Below are positions 9,369-18,760 of a stretch of 64,000 nucleotides of DNA, piece after piece. The position numbers and the translations under genes are program-made. The stretch is from Mogibacterium timidum ATCC 33093 (GTDB lineage Bacteria; Bacillota; Clostridia; Peptostreptococcales; Anaerovoracaceae): NCBI RefSeq assembly GCF_000525775.1, contig NZ_JALU01000021.1:17818-81817 (forward strand), given 5' to 3'. Position 1 is the first letter of the stretch; every line of letters starts with the position of its first letter. Below the pieces are notes generated by a model that was not told where the DNA came from, did no database searches, and saw only the letters and a program-made list of their open reading frames with translations.

Positions 9369-10649
9369 ATGGAACTTCTCAAGACACTCTCTAAGGCATG
9401 GCACGTAAAGGAGATTCGCGCGAAGATTCTTTTTACTCTCATGATAATGCTGATTTTCAGGATTGGATCCAACATTCCGGTTCCAGGGATTAATAGAGAT
9501 TATCTTGCTCAGATGTTCAAGGGTCAGACAGGGCTTCTCGACTTGTTTGATTTGTTTTCCGGAGGAGCGTTTAGCAATTTCACAATATTTGCTTTGAGTA
9601 TCACTCCGTATGTAACCGCTTCAATTATCGTCCAGCTCCTTACAATAGCTTTCCCGTACTTTGAGAGACTCTCGAAGGAGGGCAATGAAGGTCGTAAGAA
9701 GATGGCGACTATAACGAGATATTTAACCATAGTACTAGGATTGATTCAGGCAACGGGTTTGACGATTGGTCTTTTCAGGAGAGCGATTGTCAACCGCAGC
9801 GCCTTCTCGATGATCGTAATTATTATGGTCCTGACAGCAGGAACCGCGTTCCTAATGTGGCTAGGAGAGCAGATTAACGAATACGGAGTCGGAAACGGCA
9901 TCTCGCTAATCATCTTCGGCGGCATTATTGCAAGGATTCCAACAGCTATTCGAGGAATTCACACGCAGGTCAAAGAAGGGGCACTAAGTGTAGTAGCTGT
10001 AATTGCATTAGTCATTGTGGCAGTGTTAATAACGGTTGTAATCATACTGATGCAGCAGGGAACAAGAAAGATTCCGGTACAGTACGCTAAGCGTATGGTA
10101 GGAAGAAAGATGTATGGCGGTCAGTCGACACACATCCCTATGAAGGTTAACCAAGCGGGAGTTATTCCAATTATCTTCTCGCTGTCGTTGCTTCAGTTCC
10201 CGCTCACTATAACTTATTTCGTTCCACAGTCTGCGTTTGCAAAGTGGATGTCGAAGTATCTATCCCCATCAGGAGATCCGGGAATCTGGGTTTATGCAAT
10301 ATTAAATATCACGCTGACACTGTTCTTCACATATTTCTATACGGCAATTACATTCAAGCCGGAAGAAGTTGCGGATAATATGAGACAGAGCGGCGGTTTC
10401 GTTCCGGGAATTAGACCTGGTGCAGCAACTGAGGAGTATTTATCCAGAATTATGTCGAGACTTTGCTTCGTAGGAGGCGTGTTCTTGGCAGCAGTAGCTA
10501 CTATACCAACGGTAATGAGCGAGTTCACTCCGTTACAGCTATCGTTTGGTGGAACATCACTGCTTATCGCTGTAGGTGTAGCATTAGATACAGTGCAGCA
10601 GATTGAAAATCAGATGCTCAATAGGAACTATCAAGGATTTCTTAAGTAA
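9369..10649 (+). CDS. secY: Protein translocase subunit SecY
   Basis: SecY is the pore-forming subunit of the SecYEG channel in the cytoplasmic membrane. The 426 residues have ten hydrophobic segments. The first-TM block FRIGSNIPVPGIN, the plug region (FSGGAFSNFTIFALSITPY), and cytoplasmic loop 4-5 (RKIPVQYAKRMVGRKMYGG) are diagnostic. It starts two bases after rplO, so translation is probably coupled. Its place in the spc operon is conserved across bacteria. Confidence 0.98.
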   Translation: MELLKTLSKAWHVKEIRAKILFTLMIMLIFRIGSNIPVPGINRDYLAQMFKGQTGLLDLFDLFSGGAFSNFTIFALSITPYVTASIIVQLLTIAFPYFERLSKEGNEGRKKMATITRYLTIVLGLIQATGLTIGLFRRAIVNRSAFSMIVIIMVLTAGTAFLMWLGEQINEYGVGNGISLIIFGGIIARIPTAIRGIHTQVKEGALSVVAVIALVIVAVLITVVIILMQQGTRKIPVQYAKRMVGRKMYGGQSTHIPMKVNQAGVIPIIFSLSLLQFPLTITYFVPQSAFAKWMSKYLSPSGDPGIWVYAILNITLTLFFTYFYTAITFKPEEVADNMRQSGGFVPGIRPGAATEEYLSRIMSRLCFVGGVFLAAVATIPTVMSEFTPLQLSFGGTSLLIAVGVALDTVQQIENQMLNRNYQGFLK

Positions 10650-10675
10650 CCGTTTAGGAAAGGATGGCAAAGAAG

Positions 10676-11326
10676 ATGCTAAGAGCTGTTTTACTTGGCC
10701 CTCCTGGAGCCGGCAAAGGCACACAGGCAGCCAAGGTAATTGAAAAATACAATGTTCCACATATCTCTACAGGGGATATCTTCCGAGCTAATATCAAGGA
10801 AGGAACGGAGCTTGGTAAAAAGGCACAGGGCTACATTAATGAGGGTAAGTTAGTGCCGGATGAGCTGGTAGTTGACCTAGTTACAGACAGACTTCAGCAG
10901 GATGACTGCAAGGATGGTTTCCTCCTCGACGGCTTCCCAAGGACGATCCTCCAGGCTGAGCAGCTGGATGAATTCCTATCTAAGAACGGACAAAAGCTGG
11001 ACATAGTTCTTAACTTCAAAGTTAGAAAGGACGTTCTCGTTGAGCGCATTTCGGGTAGGCGCGTGTGCAAAGCCTGCGGTGCAAGCTTCCATGTAGTGAA
11101 TGTTCCACCTAAGAAGGAAGGAATTTGCGATCGTTGTGGCGGAGAGCTGATCCAGCGCAAGGATGACAATCGCGAAACTGTAGAAAACAGAATTAACGTG
11201 TACGAGAGCGAAACTGCTGTGCTCATCGGATACTATGAGAAGCAGGGCGTGCTCGTTGACTTTGACGGAGAGAAGAGCCACGAAGAGGTCTTCGCAGACG
11301 TTGTAAAGGCAATAGAGGCTAAATAG
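10676..11326 (+). CDS. adk: Adenylate kinase, zinc-lid type
   Basis: Catalyses ATP + AMP to 2 ADP. The P-loop GPPGAGKGT stands at the N-terminus. The AMP site (STGDIFRANI) and DGFPRT motif follow. The lid carries four cysteines (CKAC and CDRC, near residues 126-149 of this start), the zinc-lid form of Gram-positives. I chose the ATG at 10676 (MLRAVLLGPP, 216 residues), the usual N-terminus. An in-frame ATG at 10664 adds four residues, but its AGGAAAGG lies almost against it. map begins two bases after the stop. Confidence 0.96.
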   Translation: MLRAVLLGPPGAGKGTQAAKVIEKYNVPHISTGDIFRANIKEGTELGKKAQGYINEGKLVPDELVVDLVTDRLQQDDCKDGFLLDGFPRTILQAEQLDEFLSKNGQKLDIVLNFKVRKDVLVERISGRRVCKACGASFHVVNVPPKKEGICDRCGGELIQRKDDNRETVENRINVYESETAVLIGYYEKQGVLVDFDGEKSHEEVFADVVKAIEAK

Positions 11327-11328
11327 GT

Positions 11329-12078
11329 ATGGTAATAATTAAGTCGAAAAGAGAAATTGATATCATGCGTGAGGCTGCTAAGGTTACAGGTGAAATCCTT
11401 CGAGATCTCGAGGGATTCATCAAACCCGGTGTAACGACACACGCAATAGATAGTTTTGTAGAGGATAGAATACACCACTACAAGATGAAGCCGACCTTCA
11501 AGGGGTACGGTGGATTTCCTGCAGCGGCTTGCGTATCTGTCAATGAAGAAGTAGTACATGGGATCCCTTCCAAGAAGAGAATACTTCAGGAAGGCGACAT
11601 AGTTAGTGTTGATACAGGATCGACATACAAGGGTTATTGCAGCGATGCAGCTAGAACATATGCTGTAGGCGAAATCAGTGACGATGCTCGTAAACTGATC
11701 GATGTGACGAAGCAAAGCTTTTTTGAAGGTGTCAAGTATGCCATGGTAGGATATAGACTACACGACATAGGGCATGCTATTCAAGAATACGCTGAGTCGA
11801 ATGGCTTCGGCGTTATAAGAGACTATTTGGGGCACGGTGTCGGACGTAACCTTCACGAAGACCCACAGGTTCCTAATTACGGAGATGCTCATACAGGACC
11901 ACACCTCAAGGAGGGAATGGTCCTGGCAATCGAGCCGATGATTACACAGGGTTCCTACGGAACCAGAGTCTTGGCTAACGACTGGACAGTTGTTACGGAT
12001 GACGGACTCCTGGCTGCTCACTATGAGAATACCGTAGCAATCAATGACGGAGAGCCTGAACTGCTCACGTTAATATAA
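11329..12078 (+). CDS. map: Methionine aminopeptidase, type I
   Basis: Removes the initiator methionine from nascent proteins. The 249-residue single-domain type Ia enzyme shows the five metal ligands in order: Asp in SVDTGS, Asp in CSDAART, His in [10 protein letters not shown], Glu in AIEPMITQG and Glu in YENTVAI. No N-terminal zinc-finger extension is present. It begins two bases after adk, a conserved adk-map-infA order in Firmicutes. Confidence 0.98.
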   Translation: MVIIKSKREIDIMREAAKVTGEILRDLEGFIKPGVTTHAIDSFVEDRIHHYKMKPTFKGYGGFPAAACVSVNEEVVHGIPSKKRILQEGDIVSVDTGSTYKGYCSDAARTYAVGEISDDARKLIDVTKQSFFEGVKYAMVGYRLHDIGHAIQEYAESNGFGVIRDYLGHGVGRNLHEDPQVPNYGDAHTGPHLKEGMVLAIEPMITQGSYGTRVLANDWTVVTDDGLLAAHYENTVAINDGEPELLTLI

Positions 12079-12091
12079 GGAGACTGAATTT

Positions 12092-12313
12092 ATGTCGAAA
12101 AAGAATTCGATCGAAGTAATGGGCACGGTCATCGACGCACAGCCAAACGCAATGTTCAAGGTTAAGCTAGAGAACGGCTTCGAAGTCCTCGCCCACATTT
12201 CCGGTAAGATTAGGATGAATTACATCAGAATCCTCCCGGGAGACAAAGTAAAGGTAGAGCTATCACCTTACGATTTGACACGTGGGAGGATCACGTGGCG
12301 TGATAAGAACTAA
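12092..12313 (+). CDS. infA: Translation initiation factor IF-1
   Basis: IF-1 is a 73-residue OB-fold protein that occupies the 30S A site during initiation. [23 protein letters not shown] and the C-terminal [16 protein letters not shown] are family signatures. RBS AAGGAGA lies upstream. The KOW-type gene found between map and infA in Bacillus is absent. Confidence 0.98.
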   Translation: MSKKNSIEVMGTVIDAQPNAMFKVKLENGFEVLAHISGKIRMNYIRILPGDKVKVELSPYDLTRGRITWRDKN

Positions 12314-12330
12314 TTAAAGGAGGAGCCAAG

Positions 12331-12444
12331 ATGAAAGTTAGAGCTTCAGTAAAGCCAATTTGCGAAAAGTGCAAGGTAATCAAGAGACATGGAAAAGTCA
12401 TGGTAATCTGTGAGAATCCTAAGCATAAGCAGAGACAAGGCTAG
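12331..12444 (+). CDS. rpmJ: 50S ribosomal protein L36, zinc form
   Basis: 37-residue L36. [20 protein letters not shown] with the later CENPKHKQ gives the C-x2-C-x-C-x-H zinc ribbon of the zinc form. RBS AAAGGAGG (12317-12324) supports the ATG at 12331, 17 bases after infA. Confidence 0.97.
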   Translation: MKVRASVKPICEKCKVIKRHGKVMVICENPKHKQRQG

Positions 12445-12565
12445 TAAAATAGGTTATAATGCTATGACGTGCTGTTTTGCCGGGAACTCAGTACAGCTTT
12501 ATTAAATGTAACCCCTGTCTATATCACCCCCGGGCTGGTGACGGAAGATAGGAAAGGAGGAAGAA
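12432..12565 (+). promoter_or_regulatory. Probable internal promoter and structured leader before rpsM
   Basis: A consensus -10 (TATAAT, 12455-12460) lies 17 bases after GAGACA (12432-12437, 4/6 match to TTGACA) overlapping the rpmJ end. The resulting leader of about 100 bases holds a hairpin with TCACC pairing GGTGA around a CCCGGGCT loop (about 12515-12542), just before RBS AAAGGAGG. S4 is known to regulate this operon or its own gene in other bacteria; whether it binds here is inference. Confidence 0.55.
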
Positions 12566-12931
12566 ATGGCAAGAATTGCCGGAGTTGACCTGCCTAGAGA
12601 TAAGAGAATCGAAATCGGTCTCACTTATATCTATGGAATCGGTCTAGTATCATCTAAGAACATCCTCGCAAAAGCAGGAGTAGATGGTGACATCAGAGTA
12701 AGAGATCTTACAGAAGAAGATGCCGGAAAGATTAGAAAAGTCATCGAGACTGAGTATATCGTAGAAGGTGATCTCAGAAGAGAAGTTTCCCTCAATATCA
12801 AGAGACTGATGGAGATTGGAAGCTACAGAGGAATCAGACACAGAAGAGGCCTCCCGGTTAGAGGTCAGAAGACCAAGACAAACGCAAGAACTCGCAAGGG
12901 TCCTAAGCGTCTTGCTGGCAAGAAGAAATAA
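12566..12931 (+). CDS. rpsM: 30S ribosomal protein S13
   Basis: S13 of the 30S head contacts P-site tRNA and bridges to the 50S. The 121 residues include [20 protein letters not shown], the helix-hairpin region, and the basic tail [17 protein letters not shown]. It opens the alpha part of the cluster behind RBS AAAGGAGG. Confidence 0.98.
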   Translation: MARIAGVDLPRDKRIEIGLTYIYGIGLVSSKNILAKAGVDGDIRVRDLTEEDAGKIRKVIETEYIVEGDLRREVSLNIKRLMEIGSYRGIRHRRGLPVRGQKTKTNARTRKGPKRLAGKKK

Positions 12932-12951
12932 GGGCAAGGAGGTAGAGAAAT

Positions 12952-13347
12952 ATGGCAGCTGTTAAGAAAACAGTTAGAAAGAAGAAAAGAGAACGTAAAA
13001 ACGTTGAAAGAGGCCAGGCTCACATCCAGTCCACATTTAACAACACACTAGTTACTCTAACAGACATGGACGGAAATGCACTATCATGGTCAAGCGCTGG
13101 CTCAAACGGCTTCAGAGGTTCGAGAAAGTCGACACCTTTCGCTGCACAGAGCGCTGCGGAGGTTGCAGCAAAGGCAGCTATGGAGCATGGTCTCAAGACG
13201 GTGGAGGTATACGTAAAGGGTCCCGGTTCCGGCAGAGAAGCTGCTATCAGAGCGCTGCAAACTGCCGGGCTCAATGTAACAATGATTAAGGACATTACGC
13301 CAATTCCTCACAACGGATGCAGGCCGCCTAAGAAGAGAAGAGTCTAA
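12952..13347 (+). CDS. rpsK: 30S ribosomal protein S11
   Basis: S11 forms the 30S platform near the E site. The 131 residues hold [20 protein letters not shown] and the [19 protein letters not shown] signature, and end in [23 protein letters not shown] lies upstream, 20 bases after rpsM. Confidence 0.98.
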   Translation: MAAVKKTVRKKKRERKNVERGQAHIQSTFNNTLVTLTDMDGNALSWSSAGSNGFRGSRKSTPFAAQSAAEVAAKAAMEHGLKTVEVYVKGPGSGREAAIRALQTAGLNVTMIKDITPIPHNGCRPPKKRRV

Positions 13348-13369
13348 ACGGAAGGAGGAGTAACAATAC

Positions 13370-13957
13370 ATGGCTAGAAATAGAGAACCGGTACTGAAGA
13401 GAGCTAAGGCACTAGGCATCGAGCCTCAGTACATGGGTATAAATAAGAAATCTAAGAGACAGGCTCAGCAGAGCAGAAGAAAGAAGAGCGAGTATGGTCT
13501 TCAGCTCAACGAGAAGCAGAAGGTTAAGTTCGTATACGGACTTCAGGAGAAGCAGTTCAGAAATCTCTATGCTAAGGCGGAGAAGAGAACCGGACAGGTT
13601 GGTACTAACCTTCTCGTAATGCTCGAGAGCAGATTTGACAACGTTGTATTCAGAATGGGTTTTGCAGCTACAAGAAGAGAAGCCAGACAGCTGGTTAACC
13701 ATGGGCATTTCCTGGTTAATGGCAAGAAGGCAAACATTCCTTCAATGGAGCTCAAGGCCGGAGATGTAGTCACTGTAAAGGAAAAGTCTCAGTCATCTCC
13801 TAAGTTCAAGGAGCTCAAGGAAATGGTTATTACAACTCCACAGTGGATTAGCATTGATCTTGACAAGCTTGAGGGTAAGATCGTTACTACACCAAGCCGT
13901 GAAGACATTGATTTACCGATCGCAGAGCACAACATAGTTGAGTTCTACTCGAGATAG
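13370..13957 (+). CDS. rpsD: 30S ribosomal protein S4
   Basis: S4 is a primary assembly protein of the 30S body and often an autogenous repressor. The 195 residues include the S4 RNA-binding domain (LESRFDNVVFRMGFAATRRE and VNHGHFLVNGKK). The N-terminus ARNREPVLKRAKALGI lacks the four-cysteine zinc motif found in some homologues. Unlike Bacillus, rpsD sits inside the alpha operon, as in many Clostridia. Confidence 0.98.
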   Translation: MARNREPVLKRAKALGIEPQYMGINKKSKRQAQQSRRKKSEYGLQLNEKQKVKFVYGLQEKQFRNLYAKAEKRTGQVGTNLLVMLESRFDNVVFRMGFAATRREARQLVNHGHFLVNGKKANIPSMELKAGDVVTVKEKSQSSPKFKELKEMVITTPQWISIDLDKLEGKIVTTPSREDIDLPIAEHNIVEFYSR

Positions 13958-13958
13958 T

Positions 13959-14004
13959 CGTTCGATTAATTAATCATATCGCTTTTAGTATTAATTAATA
14001 AACG
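13959..14004 (+). promoter_or_regulatory. AT-rich hairpin between rpsD and rpoA
   Basis: ATTAATTAAT occurs at 13965-13974 and again at 13990-13999. It is self-complementary, so the two copies pair. Outer CGTT (13959-13962) and AACG (14001-14004) extend the stem with a small internal mismatch. It could attenuate, protect or process the mRNA between ribosomal genes and rpoA; no U-tract follows, so it is not a clear terminator. Confidence 0.35.
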
Positions 14005-14034
14005 TTAGATCAGTAAATTTATGGGAGGAACAGA

Positions 14035-14982
14035 ATGATCGAGATAGTAAAGCCAACAATTACTAAAGAAATCGACGAAAATGGCCGGTACGGAAAGTTC
14101 GTTGTAGAGCCTCTCGAGAGAGGATATGGAACGACGCTCGGAAACTGCATGAGAAGAATTCTTCTCAGCTCTTTGCCGGGAGCAGCTATCACCTCGGTCA
14201 AGATTGACGGTGTACTCCATGAGTTCTCGACAATCCCGGGCGTCAAGGAGGATGTTACAGAGATTATCTTGAATTTAAAGAGACTCGCTGTAAGAATCAA
14301 TGGCGACGAGGAGAAGAGAGCAATCATCAACGCTGTTGGAGCCAGAGAGGTGACAGCAGCAGATATCATCGTTGATTCCGATATGGAGATTTTTAATCCG
14401 GATTTACATATTGCAACTCTTGCAGAGAATGCAACTCTGGTAATGGAAATGAATATCGCTTCGGGAAGAGGATATGTGCCTGCAGAGCAGAACAAGACAG
14501 ATTCAACTCCTATAGCAGTTATTCCGGTTGACTCTATATTCACACCTGTTAAGAAGGTTAATTTCACAGTTGAGAATACGAGAGTTGGACAGGTGACTGA
14601 TTATGATAAGCTGACACTTGAGCTTTGGACTGACGGATCAATTACACCTGAGGAGGGTGTTTCCATCGGTGCCAAGATTATGCTGGAGCACCTGAACCTG
14701 TTCATCGGACTGGGTTCAGAGGTGAACGAGATGGACTTCATGGTCGAGAAGAGTGAGGCTCGTAAGGAGAAGGCCCTTGAAATGACAATCGAAGAGCTGG
14801 AGCTCTCCGTACGTTCGTTTAACTGCCTGAAGAGAGCTTCGATCAACACTGTACAGGAGCTGACTCAGCGTACAGAGGAAGATATGATGAAGGTTAGGAA
14901 CCTCGGAATGAAGTCGCTTGTAGAAGTGAAGAATAAATTGGCCGAGCTCGGTTTGAGCCTCAAGCCTAATGACGAAAACTAA
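14035..14982 (+). CDS. rpoA: DNA-directed RNA polymerase subunit alpha
   Basis: Alpha nucleates RNA polymerase assembly and contacts UP elements and regulators. The 315 residues show the alpha-NTD ([20 protein letters not shown]) and, after a linker near residue 235, the alpha-CTD ([19 protein letters not shown] and [19 protein letters not shown]). RBS GGGAGGAA precedes the ATG. Confidence 0.98.
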   Translation: MIEIVKPTITKEIDENGRYGKFVVEPLERGYGTTLGNCMRRILLSSLPGAAITSVKIDGVLHEFSTIPGVKEDVTEIILNLKRLAVRINGDEEKRAIINAVGAREVTAADIIVDSDMEIFNPDLHIATLAENATLVMEMNIASGRGYVPAEQNKTDSTPIAVIPVDSIFTPVKKVNFTVENTRVGQVTDYDKLTLELWTDGSITPEEGVSIGAKIMLEHLNLFIGLGSEVNEMDFMVEKSEARKEKALEMTIEELELSVRSFNCLKRASINTVQELTQRTEEDMMKVRNLGMKSLVEVKNKLAELGLSLKPNDEN

Positions 14983-15003
14983 CTGAAAGGAGTAGACAGA
15001 CTG

Positions 15004-15345
15004 ATGAATGGTTACAAGAAGCTGGGCAGAAATTCTGCGCACAGAAGATCCATGCTAAGGAACCTCGTAACCGATCTCTTGAGAGAGGGTAGAATCACTA
15101 CCACTCTTGACAGAGCTAAGGAAGCAGGTCGCGAAGCAGAGAAGATGATTACTCTGGCTAAGCGAGGAGATCTTCATGCAAGGAGACAGGTTCTCGCATA
15201 CATCTTCGATGAAGATGTCGTAACGAAGCTATTTGACGAGATCGCACCGGAGTATGCAGAGCGTAACGGTGGGTACACAAGAGTTCTTAAGCTGGGACCT
15301 AGACAGGGAGATAATGCGGAGGTCGTATATCTCGAGCTCGTGTAA
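15004..15345 (+). CDS. rplQ: 50S ribosomal protein L17
   Basis: L17 lies near the tunnel exit. The 113 residues start with [20 protein letters not shown], the family signature, and end with the short Firmicute C-terminus. It is the last gene of the long cluster and is followed by a terminator. The ecfA/truA genes that follow rplQ in Bacillus are not here. Confidence 0.98.
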   Translation: MNGYKKLGRNSAHRRSMLRNLVTDLLREGRITTTLDRAKEAGREAEKMITLAKRGDLHARRQVLAYIFDEDVVTKLFDEIAPEYAERNGGYTRVLKLGPRQGDNAEVVYLELV

Positions 15346-15370
15346 GGGCAGTTGTCTGATAGATATAAAT

Positions 15371-15403
15371 GAGGGTTTCTCCGAGAGGAGGAGCTCTTTT
15401 TTT
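15371..15403 (+). terminator. Rho-independent terminator of the ribosomal cluster
   Basis: CTCC-GAGA-GGAG forms the tip of a hairpin within 15371-15396, followed by a run of seven T (15397-15403). It lies 25 bases after the rplQ stop and ends the S10-spc-alpha cluster. Confidence 0.75.
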
Positions 15404-15610
15404 GTGGCCCCAAAATGGCTGTTAAGGCTATAAAAACATCCCATAAAATAGCTTTTTCTTAATTGACCTTGGCATACAAATTGATATCATGTGATAATAA
15501 CGGCGAATATTTTGTGGTGTTTATGTGTTGGAAAATTTACACAGATTGATTTACATGCCGATTGGAAGTATCGAAATCTTGTAATAGTTTTCCGGATAAG
15601 GCAGGGAGTT

Positions 15611-16577
15611 TTGAAAAAGAAGTCAATTACATCGATAGTATTAGTTTTCGTAATGGTGATTTCTATGTCGTTAACAGGATGTTCTAAAGGCAGTAGCGGG
15701 AGTACAGATAAAGGCTCATCGCATAACAATTATATTGCCGTTGTTAATCAAGATATAGGTGTTGAGTATTCAGGCAAGACAGTTAATTACTCGGAGGAGT
15801 TCATCAAGACACTTGATAAGAAGAAGTTCAAGGTAGTTTCGGGTGCGTCTGCTGAAGAAGGCGTCAAGAAGGGGACATATGCAGGAGCTGTATTCTTCCC
15901 GGCAGACCTGTCAGCAAATATTCTGAATATTAACTACAGGAATCCACAGCCGATTAAACTCGAGTATAAGATTAGCAATAAACTGAGCAAAGCGTCACAT
16001 GATGGCACATTTGATGGCATAGTTGAGACATATAACAAATTCAATAATAAGCTTTCATATGCATATATTAATGCACTGCTAGATGAAGTAGAGCTTGGAC
16101 AGTACAACGTAACTGCTATTTTTAACAATGACGGCAGCAACATAGCAGCTGCAAGGAGGCTTGTGGCGGGTAATTATAGTGCTGATTTCAAGATGCCGAA
16201 TATGCCTGAGCAGAATGTGAAATACGGCAATCAGGACACAAGGGCACTTGCTAAAAGTGGCGAGGATTATGTTAAAGATATTTAAGGATTTATATTTTGG
16301 AGCATACAAGTCTGCTTACGGCTCTGTGAAGAGCGATATCGAATCAACAGAAAAGCCTGACAATATAAATGATAAACTTAACAATATGGCATCGTCCATT
16401 AATAACGTTGTCGCCCATATCCATGCCGCGAATGAGTTTAAAGCTAAAGTTGAAGGATACGAGAAGGCGGTAGATGCATATATAGCGGATAATGCAGAAG
16501 AAAATAAGAAAGCTGTTGCTGAAGCGAAAGAGCAGGTTGATAATTATAAATTCAGAATTCAACCTCGTTGCACTTGA
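15611..16577 (+). pseudogene. Frameshifted EsaA/YueB-like (YhgE/Pip ectodomain) fragment
   Basis: The first frame (TTG at 15611 to stop at 16285) starts with a positively charged, hydrophobic segment ending in LTGC, a possible lipobox or a TM helix. It continues with VVNQDIGVEYSGKTVNY, AEEGVKKGTYAGAVFFP and a helical region. This pattern matches the extracellular N-terminal part of EsaA/YueB type VII secretion and YhgE/Pip proteins. A second frame (16248-16577) carries on with FKDLYFGAYKSAYGSVKSDI and a coiled-coil-like stretch, so one frameshift near 16280 splits the gene. The C-terminal membrane domain is missing; the frame dies at 16577 just before another gene remnant. Assignment to the family is by pattern only. 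Confidence 0.6.
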
Positions 16578-17035
16578 CTTGACAATTCAAGTGCCATAAT
16601 GCAGGAACGCCTTGTAAGAGGATACATATATCAGCTTTTGAAAGAGAGGTACAACCTGTCTGCAGCCGTTATTGTCACAACCGCGATTTTTATGCTTATG
16701 CATAGCGGAGCAGTTGAAGCGGGGGCCATTCCTGTAATAAATATTATTACAATGTGTCTTTTACTGCGGCGCTATATGAGTCGGAGTAAACGATCCTCGC
16801 ACCTATCATGGCGCATTCAATATGTAATATCATCGGGGCTTTAGTTCTCGGCGGGGTAAGCTTGACTGATGATTATCCGAGCATGTTTGCTATAACGTCA
16901 TCCGGAAACATTCTGTTGTCAGGATGTGTATACAACATAGAATCAAGTATCGTTGTTACGCTCTTGAATGTGATCTTAACGGCAATATTTTATATTCGAT
17001 ACCGAAAAGGAAAGCGAATCAAGATTCCGACATGA
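16578..17035 (+). pseudogene. CPBP-family intramembrane protease remnant
   Basis: Two frames together read as a CPBP (CAAX-like, PF02517) protease. ERLVRGYIYQLL fits the EExxxRG motif region, FMLMHSG fits the second conserved FxxxH motif, and ILAPIMAHSICNIIG fits the third HxxxN motif. The N-terminal half is absent. The frame changes near 16757 and the second frame also has a TAA at 16787 inside the expected coding path. Three lesions make it non-functional. It abuts the EsaA-like fragment, suggesting that a deletion joined two broken genes. These proteases often act in bacteriocin maturation or immunity, but no such partner is visible. Confidence 0.6.
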
Positions 17036-17194
17036 AACGAGCTGCGATTCCAGAGATCCCGACCGGCTTGTGCATCAAACATTGTTTTTCACAGTAATTC
17101 AGAAGAGTCCCGAAACAAAAAACGAAGAAATTTATATCATCAAATAAATTCGGATTTTGATAAAAGATATGACTCATAGCCTCTGCACGGTTAC

Positions 17195-17223
17195 TTGGAT
17201 GTTTTTGCAAATGCCATTATAAT
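17195..17223 (+). promoter_or_regulatory. Promoter of the PNPOx-like gene
   Basis: TTGGAT (17195-17200), a 17-base spacer and TATAAT (17218-17223) form a good vegetative promoter about 70 bases before the ATG at 17292. The rest of 17036-17291 shows no gene. Confidence 0.6.
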
Positions 17224-17291
17224 AGATTATAAGTCGTTTCTTAATTGTTGCATTTAGAAGGTATATTCAAGAGAAAATGCAGGAGGTAAAG

Positions 17292-17768
17292 ATGTTCAGA
17301 GAGTTACGCAGAAAGAAAAAAGCAATAAGCTTGGAAGCAGCTAAGGAACTATTGGCAAGTTCCAGAAGAGGCATGTTGGCGGTTAACGGCGATGACGGAT
17401 ATCCATACGCGATTCCAATCAATTATCTGTATGACGATGAGCAGCAGAAAATATTCTTTCATAGCGCCGGTGCAGGTTACAAGGTGGAGTCGCTCATTAA
17501 GTCCGATAAAGTGTGCTTTACGGTATACGGTGACGAGATGATTAAGGATGAAGACTGGGCGCCTTACGTTCAGAGCGTAGTAGTATTCGGCAGATGCTGT
17601 CCAATAAAGGATAACGATGTGGCGATGGCTGCACTTAAGAACTTTGCGATGAAGTATTATCCGACAGAGCAGATGGTTGTAGATGAAATAAGGCATGCCG
17701 GCAGAGCAGTACAGATGTTCGAGATATTAGTGGAGCACATAAGTGGCAAGCAGGTGCAGGAGAAATAG
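17292..17768 (+). CDS. Pyridoxamine 5'-phosphate oxidase-family protein (NimA-like)
   Basis: 158-residue split-barrel flavoprotein of the PNPOx/NimA type. Visible features are SSRRGMLAVNGDDGYPYAIPINYLY in pieces (the conserved N-terminal strand with YPYAIPINY), IFFHSAGAGYKVESL for FMN binding, and VVVFGRCC later. The in-frame ATG at 17277 is rejected because AGGAGG (17280-17285) lies between it and the ATG at 17292. NimA-like members reduce nitroimidazoles in some anaerobes; substrate here is unknown. The gene stands alone and intact among decayed neighbours. Confidence 0.85.
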   Translation: MFRELRRKKKAISLEAAKELLASSRRGMLAVNGDDGYPYAIPINYLYDDEQQKIFFHSAGAGYKVESLIKSDKVCFTVYGDEMIKDEDWAPYVQSVVVFGRCCPIKDNDVAMAALKNFAMKYYPTEQMVVDEIRHAGRAVQMFEILVEHISGKQVQEK

Positions 17769-17783
17769 AATCGGGGGAAGGCA

Positions 17784-18471
17784 GTGATTGTTGACGTAAA
17801 GTGGCTCACGGACGTTCTCAATGAACGACAACCGGAGAAGACTTTAGATCTTTCGCGCAAGCGAATATGTAGCGTCGACCTCAGCGGCATGAATCTGTCA
17901 AATATTGATTTTTCCTGACTCGTTTTGAAAAGTGGATTTCACGGATGCCAACATGGATCATCGTAATGTAAGCAGATGTTTTTTTGTAGAGTGCAGTATG
18001 AGAGGTGTCAGACTCACAAACGCTGACGCATCAGATGCTTCTTTTCGAGAATTGGACATGCAGGATAGTGATTTTTCCGGCACGAATTTCTACTATGCCG
18101 CCCTTGAATTCAGCAATTTGGAAAATGTGAAGGTTAACGAAAAAACAAAGTGGTTTGGTGATGCAGTTCCCCAAAAGGGTTCCTTCATCTGTTGGAAGGT
18201 TGGTGCTAATCACCGGGTTATCCAACTTCTGGTTCCGGCTGATGCAGGACGAGCCGAATTCGCAAAGGTTCTCTCTATTACAAATTCAGAACGTACGCAG
18301 GACTTTACTTGGGAAACAGCAATGGTAGACCATGATTTCGTTTATGAAGTGGGGAAAACTGTGTATCCTGATAACGGATTTTCTGCCTACGGTTGGATGG
18401 ATGACTCCCCGGGGTTACATTTCTTCATGGATAGAGATATGGCAGAAGCCTTTGGAACGGGGAACTACTAG
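17784..18471 (+). pseudogene. Frameshifted pentapeptide-repeat protein with DUF5758-like C-terminus
   Basis: The first frame runs from GTG 17784 to TGA 17918 (44 codons) and ends in pentapeptide repeats (VDLSGMNLSNIDFS). The second frame (17932-18471) resumes at once with VDFTDANMDHRNVSRC, SMRGVRLTNADASDASF and LDMQDSDFSGTNF, more pentapeptide repeats. A C-terminal domain follows (CWKVGANHRVIQLLVPADA ... YEVGKTVYPDNGFS ... LHFFMDRDMAEAF) that resembles the domain often attached to such repeats (DUF5758-like). A single frameshift near 17916-17931 explains the break. Otherwise the gene is complete, so a sequencing error is also possible. Confidence 0.65.
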
Positions 18472-18605
18472 GTTTATGTCCGTACCCCCCGCTATATAGC
18501 TATATATTGTCACCGTTTATTGGCAGAGAGTGTCTTTGTTACATGGTGTTATATGGCGACCTAGATATACGAATCAACAGTAAAAACTTCTTGAGGGGGC
18601 TGTAT

Positions 18606-18671
18606 ATGGACATTCTAAACAAGGTCAAGATCGCATTCAAGGACTTAGAACATACAGATTTGATTGTGTGA
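18606..18671 (+). pseudogene. 21-codon gene remnant
   Basis: A start codon 8 bases after a strong GAGGGGG site reads MDILNKVKIAFKDLEHTDLIV and stops. It looks like the first codons of a larger gene whose body is lost. I see no family assignment. The rest of 18472-18760 holds nothing I can identify. Confidence 0.3.
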
Positions 18672-18760
18672 AATTCGTGTGATAAAACGACTATGTGAAT
18701 CAGTTTAGAGTTTTAAATCTACAGCTTAGCTGAATTATATTGGCTTTAAGGAATATATAA

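Noticed and set aside
15491..15610. Upstream extension of the EsaA-like frame
   Set aside because: The extra residues precede a typical signal/TM segment and lack a ribosome site; TTG 15611 follows AGGGAG.
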